A DNA stretch of 64,000 nt from Paragonimus westermani (taxonomy: Eukaryota > Platyhelminthes > Trematoda > Plagiorchiida > Troglotrematidae), in the NCBI GenBank assembly GCA_008508345.1, contig QNGE01000829.1:98219-162218 (forward strand). Reading direction: 5' to 3'. The notes beneath the pieces are model-generated. The model made no database searches. It worked only from the letters and a program-made list of their open reading frames with translations, and had not been told where the DNA came from. This document shows positions 58,791 through 64,000 of this stretch, one piece after another. The translations under genes and the position numbers were made by a program. How positions within the stretch are numbered: position 1 is the stretch's first letter; every line of letters starts with the position of its first letter.

Positions 58791-58914
58791 CTAAGGTAAC
58801 GTCAACAAAGCATTCATTCACCACAACGCAATACAGTCGTTTTCACAAATGAACTGCCTGAACTTAAATAAAAAAAATGCACACTTAGTAAACATGAGAA
58901 GTACCGTCGCTTAC

Positions 58915-59044
58915 TGACCGCAAATTGCCCCCATCGAATGGCCCACTTTTAACACTGTCTGAGCATACGTGTGGCTGGATGCCGTAGAATCACTCCAAAA
59001 GAGATTGGAAAGAAGTCGTTCTGCAGATTTTCTGACAGTCGGGA
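58915..59044 (-). CDS. Internal exon of an unidentified protein
   Basis: A strong acceptor (TACTGCGTTTTTTTGCAG) ends at 59,045 and the donor GTAAGC starts at 58,914. The 130-nt exon enters by completing a split codon and ends with two bases of the next. It codes for PTVRKSAERLLSNLFWSDST and SHTYAQTVLKVGHSMGAICG. No family recognised. The phases differ from the symmetric exon series, so if it belongs to the same gene other exons must lie between. Confidence 0.5.
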
Positions 59045-59299
59045 CTGCAAAAAAACGCAGTAAATTTGAACTCTTGTATACGATCTCCCACTGGCAATAT
59101 ATATCTTTCACGGACTTCCTAACCGGATCGGATTAGCTAACACCACATACCAACCGTTGTCAATAAAATGGGGCTCGCTGACGTGGAAGTGAACGCGCGT
59201 CAGTGTTTTGGCTACCGTCGTCTACGGTCGACAGAAGCTGACCGTCGAAATTACTTCGGCGACTGAATTGACCAAACTAAGATCCAAAATACAACAACG

Positions 59300-62200
59300 G
59301 TTGGCAGCATCTGTTCGAATTAGTCTGTCACAGTGACCGAAGGTAAAGAACCCCAGAACAAGTGTCTTGCGCTGCTCCATTTGTCGTTCCACTTACACAT
59401 CACGTGTCCCGCTTGAACCCTAGAAAATAAACCGGGAAGTGTGCGTATATGGTCTTTGTGCCAGATGGCCAGTGCTGGTTAGCCAGTTGGTAGGCCAGTG
59501 TGAATTCGAAATCCCTGCTTTTCGAAAGAGAAACAAACAGACTCAAATGATAAGATCCAAACCGGGAAGAAAAGTTTGAACATACAAGACAAAAAGTAGC
59601 TCATATAGGAACACATGTTATTGCACTTTCGAAAGAAGAGTGAAGAGAAACAGAATTCAGGGTTTGGACTGAGAAACAAACAGAGAATCCACCACACAGT
59701 CTACCAACAAAGCTAATCGAAAGGAAAGTTAGAAGATCACAGTGATCCAAGTATATGAAAAGAGAAGCAAGTTATTTGCCGAATGAATGTGGTCGTTGAT
59801 TCATGCGACCGAAAAACGGGAATAACCGACGTAACTCACTTGAGTGCAACGTACTCATTGCCTCTTCACCGACAGTGTAATTCAAGAAGGTTGATGAGCC
59901 ACTAATCCGAGGCTGTCAACGTATTCGCTGCTGCGTTCATCGCAGCGCCATATATTGTCTCGAAAACCTCTGAAAATTATGGGCCGTTTGCGTACTGTGC
60001 GCCTCAATTCATGGTCGTGAATGTGTACATCACTGAACCGCCGAACACCTGTCCGGATCGTACTTCCCCAGTCCGTCGAATTCAAGGCAAATTCATTCCG
60101 ACATCTATGATCAATACTACCAACGCGAATGACTCACCAGGATAACATCCCAGTGCCTCCGTCCGTGACGGCCAGGAGTTCGCTTACCAGCTTTCAGTGG
60201 TCCGCAATCCAGTCGTCACCAATTTCACGGACGTGACCTAGCCGACTGAGCTGGTTGAGCATCAGAATGGCTTCGATCTCTTGCAATCACCGAAGTGTCT
60301 GGGCATTCAGAACTACGCACGATCACCGAATATATATGATCCGTCTGAAACGTTGCAAGTGGAGAAGGCTCAGACGTTACACACTCCATTGGCACAGTGT
60401 CAAAGATTCACCACCATATAAGAGCGTGAACAGCGCCAGTGAGCGGCAGATACATCGGTCGGTTTTCTAATTCAGACTGAGTTTCTTCTACACGCGTCTT
60501 CAAAATGTCCGAACGCGACGCTATCCTTCACCACAGGAGCTCCTAACTCGTGATTCACGGACAGTTCTGCTGACGAATTGCTATCGAATTAACAGGAGTT
60601 TGTGTAGCGTCTCCGATGACGCAGATTTCGAATGCAGGCGCAGTAGTTCCTCCTGGAGGAGGTTGAAAGAAACGAAATTTCTTGCCTGTGTTGATATTCG
60701 AACAGAATTTGGATACCGCGGTCGCGACAGTCCTGACCAGTCGTTGAAGTTTTACCTCGGTGTGTGCAACTAGTGCACCATCATCCACAAGCAAATGCAC
60801 GTGCACCGTCGGAGTATATGATCAGCTTGAAGCGTCGACACGTCGAATGGGCAGCAAGCACCCAGCTTTCTGCCGTTTAATCAGCACACCGTTCTGCGTG
60901 TTCCGAACAGCAACTGCCCAATGTAGACTAGATAGGGTTTAGTATAGGACACGACTGCGCTTCTGGTCAGTGAAAACGGTGAAATCATCGGGGTAGGGGT
61001 GCCACAGAGATGGCACGTTCGCCTTCATACTCAAACGTAACATTCTACTTAATCTGGTGAACCAACCTAAACATTCGAATAATGGGAACAGGATAGTTTG
61101 TTACTCCACCTGTGGGAGAAATGTAACTGGGGTTTTCTTGCAGTAACCACCCAGAGCCCCTGATCTAATGACTGATTCCAGACGGAACAAGATGGAATGT
61201 TTTCCCGGTCAACCCTACCCGGAGCCAGTGTATCAAAAGTGCCACTTCATTACCAGCGAGGCGCTTACCCCGTCCGTGGGCGTAGTGAATAAGACAGTGA
61301 GGATTCATTCCTGTTAGTGTTGTGTGCAGTAAATGTATTGTAAGCCACATGAACTTTGTAATAATTTGTGTGCGTTATACGGCCGTGTAGAATGATACGA
61401 CTTCAGTTACGGTCAACCGTTAGGCGATCGGAATGGTCTTTGTTTGACCATATTTTCCGTACATCTGCTCTCGTAGGCAGAGGGGAGTATTGTTGCAACG
61501 ATGACTATATCCACACGTTTGTCTCACTGCCCAAGCACCTCTACGCAGAGAGTAGTGCGACAGACATCTGTGAGCTTAACTGCTTTTCGTTCGGCTGCTG
61601 CCCATTGGCTCACCTTGTGTGGTTGAAACCAGAAAAAGCGAAATCCGAGAGCAGCATGGTCCACTGGATCAGAGCAGCACGCAAGCGTGACCACCATGCC
61701 AATTTAGTAGGGAAGGATTTCGCATAAGGGCTTGACTCCGTGCGCTATGAGGCTTTGTGAACAGCGTCTGATAACATTAGCTCTCTGGGTGAATTTATCA
61801 ATTTAGTAAGAATGTCGCATGTGAGTATGTTGGCGAAAGTGGTATCACACCAATTGACTTCGATGAGTTTAACATTGTCACTGGCGTGAAGCATGATTGT
61901 ATTCCAGTCCCAGCCCCAATTGGTGTTCATTTGCTCATGCGAAATCGGAGGATAATGCGGAAACTGAATACCACGCAGTTCGTTGCTTACTCAATATTTG
62001 ATGTTTAGACCCCACAAGTCGGACAGATAATTCGGCAACTTACTTGCTTTTGTTTGGAGATGATATTGCATTATTCTCACACGGCAAACATGGAGTCCAT
62101 CAACTGGGTGCGATGTGTGTCCATCTGTCCGCGGATGACAGTGTGTTATTTGCGCATAGTGAAGACGAAGTCTACCAACTGGCCACGGCCCTCAGTACGG

Positions 62201-62740
62201 TGTTATCTATATTTCGCTGGGAAACCAACACAAGTGGAGCAATTCGGTTCTTTCAACCTGCCTCGGACGAACTTATTGTGCCATCACCCGGGGTCCGTAT
62301 CAATGCAGACATTGCGGATCCCTACACAGACATCTGCTAAGTGAGTGGCAATCTGTCAACGGATCTGTTTACGTTTCGTGAGTTTGGGGCTCGTGTGGTG
62401 AAGGATAGCGTTGCGGGTGAACGTCTTAAAATGTGTGTTTGTTAGAACCGTACGTTAAAGTGGGGGCACTGATTTGTTTTTTTATCGCTCAACGATGCTG
62501 TCCGGTTCGTTGCATTTCAGTGGAACTTGGACAGTGTATGACCGAAATGTGTGGTATCTGATACGTTTGTGATGTTAACTATGCATTTTGTGTATTCATT
62601 TGTACAGCACAATTCGGAACACTGGGATATTTCGGATGGGCCGAAGTAATAGTGTGGGTTTATTGGCTAGGAGACGTCTGTAGGTCGGGTGACGACTGGA
62701 TTCGGAAGCAGATGTTTTACAGACAAGTGAAAATAGTTAC
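59300..62740 (-). repeat. Inverted repeat arm B (about 3.4 kb)
   Basis: Reverse complement of 16,095-19,525. The zero-difference core is 59,325-61,797 (pairing sum 78,825 with arm A). From 61,798 to about 62,740 the arms differ by roughly 10 percent, with indels such as a five-base gap near 62,570. On its right side the LINE of this arm continues to about 63,340, whereas arm A is cut near 16,095, so arm B is the fuller copy. Confidence 0.9.
59485..60825 (-). pseudogene. LINE reverse-transcriptase fragment 2 with 3' end (arm B)
   Basis: Identical counterpart of 18,000-19,340, with the same VDD box, NINTGKKFRFFQPPPGG, RLGHVREIGDDW motif and stops at the same places. Shared stops mean that it was already dead before the arms were copied or homogenised. 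Confidence 0.75.
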
Positions 62741-63340
62741 GCAAAGTATGACGTTCAAAAACTGCGTTACTGAGATTTTATCCAATCACGTCCTTTGCGT
62801 TGTTAATATTAGTTAACCGGGTGGTCATCACTTAAACGATGGTTGTGTTCGACCCATGTTTTGGTCAGTCGGAAACGCAAGATCTTGAATTCAGGCACGG
62901 GTGTTATAGACCATAATGAAATGACTACACGTCCTTGCAATGAATAATATCTTCCGAGCGTATTCACTGTGTACCGCTGGCGAAGTGTGCATAGTGCCCA
63001 GTTGAATTTCGTCATTCATATGCGTTTTCTTGTTCTTATCAACCAGCAACCACCGTCGTTTCGCAAATCACTCTTTCCATTTTTCAGATGACTGGGTCAT
63101 TGTGACCTTCTACCCATTTTCCCCCTAAATTTTGGTTTCGTGTTTTCTGATGAATACATTGTTTGTCTCTCGGTTCACCTTTGTACGTTATCTTTCCTGT
63201 TCCTTCTTATGCGGTCCACTAACGTGTACTCCTGTATTGAACTAGTTCTTGCTTTATGTTTTCAGTATTCTTCTTCTCAGTGCACATCTTACCACTGTAG
63301 TCTCTATTTCTGTATCCGATAGGTAAGGATTTCGTTTTCA
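61675..63340 (+). pseudogene. LINE reverse-transcriptase fragment 1 with 3' end (arm B)
   Basis: In order: VRYEA (61,743), NISSLGEFINLVRMSHVS, a first DD box (LLFGDDIALFSHGKHGVHQL), a second (HLSADDSVLFAHSEDEVYQL) at 62,113-62,175, ETNTSGAIRFFQPASDE, SGTWTVYDRN, and GDDWI at 62,690. A T-rich tail follows to about 63,340 that resembles 19,050-19,340. The FADD of arm A is SADD here. Frameshifts and stops make it non-functional. Confidence 0.75.
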
Positions 63341-64000
63341 TACTACCCAAGTAATTGATTTACGAACATTGACCGGTCTGACATAATGACTCCACAGACC
63401 TCCTGGTCTAATTCCTTCGGAATTACAGCGTACATGTGGTATGTGAGTGGGACTTCAAGCGATGCAACTTAAGCCACGTGTGATTAGTGCTATGCGTAGT
63501 GGTCGTTTGACTTTGACCGTTGTGGAAGAATAATCCGAAAAGGATGCTACCAACAATGTGACACTTTCCAGACGTGAACCACAGCAGCACATCGAACCTA
63601 AATTTCGGGGAATCTGAACCGAAAGGTGTGACATGCTTGAAGAGTAAGCTAGAAAGTGAAGTTCGAACCAAGACCTGATATTGTATCGGTTGATCATGGT
63701 TCACTTCGGTGGCTGAGTACCTCATAAGAAAGAGTACTGTGTAGTGTAAAAACTCGTCAATGGACACTACGGTACCAGTTGAAGAGAACGTTTATCTTGC
63801 TGAAAATTATGACGGTCGGGAAGATCAAAAACTGTGGGTGACAGTTACAAACGTGCTGAAGTTTTGCAAATAATATTTCAAAACGGGAACCATCTATGCA
63901 CCGTGATTGACAGATGCATACCAACGTTGTGCATTCACATTTGGTGTAGGGCATTTTTGTGTATTGTGTCCTCGGTGACTGATAATAAACAACCTACCAA
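63341..64000. other. Right-hand flank, nothing supported
   Basis: A B-box-like GTTCGAACC at 63,662 and TGGCTGAGTACC at 63,709 are the only motifs of note; they are in the wrong order for a tRNA head on either strand. No gene recognised. Confidence 0.4.

Noticed and set aside
63600..63740. tRNA or SINE near the right end
   Set aside because: The B-box-like and A-box-like elements are in the wrong order and spacing on both strands.

Overview
This is eukaryotic nuclear DNA, most likely from a parasitic flatworm (trematode or cestode). The reasons are: coding sequence is cut into short exons with GT-AG borders and kilobase introns; non-coding DNA dominates; there are RT-type LINE, Ty3/gypsy and piggyBac relics; and there is a tRNA-headed SINE carrying a hammerhead ribozyme, a combination known from schistosome SINEs. 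The species cannot be fixed from the sequence. There are no bacterial operons, rRNA genes or CRISPR arrays. All exon calls rest on reading frames and splice signals read by eye, without transcripts or database searches.

Layout. 0-13 kb is mostly empty intergenic or intronic DNA, with one confident minus-strand exon (3,655-4,058), a SINE with a hammerhead (6,151-6,361), a piggyBac-like relic (9.4-9.65 kb) and a possible last exon ending in a PPxY-containing tail (11,952-12,031). 13.6-15.4 kb holds a small deleted gypsy element with two 125-130 bp LTRs. 16.1-19.5 kb is one arm of a large inverted repeat made of two head-to-head LINE fragments; the other arm is at 59.3-62.7 kb. 24.0-27.5 kb is a second, older gypsy element on the minus strand, lacking RNase H and with broken protease and zinc-knuckle residues. 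27.9-28.7 kb is a damaged signal-peptide gene with faint cystatin resemblance.

The main host gene appears to run on the minus strand from about 50.5 kb (possibly 53.9 kb) to 31.6 kb. Six exons all start and end on codon boundaries (phase 0-0) and together code for about 920 residues: a coiled-coil-like start followed by long Ser/Thr/Pro-rich stretches. Its introns hold plus-strand candidates for secreted proteins, including a signal peptide, a PAN/Apple-like exon and a Kunitz-like exon that has lost cysteines (48.0-49.7 kb).

The most notable signals are: (1) the hammerhead core inside a SINE, intact or nearly so in two copies and decayed in three; (2) the inverted repeat, whose central 2.47 kb shows no difference between arms 40 kb apart while its flanks differ by roughly 10 percent; (3) the run of symmetric exons; (4) nested secreted-protein exons.
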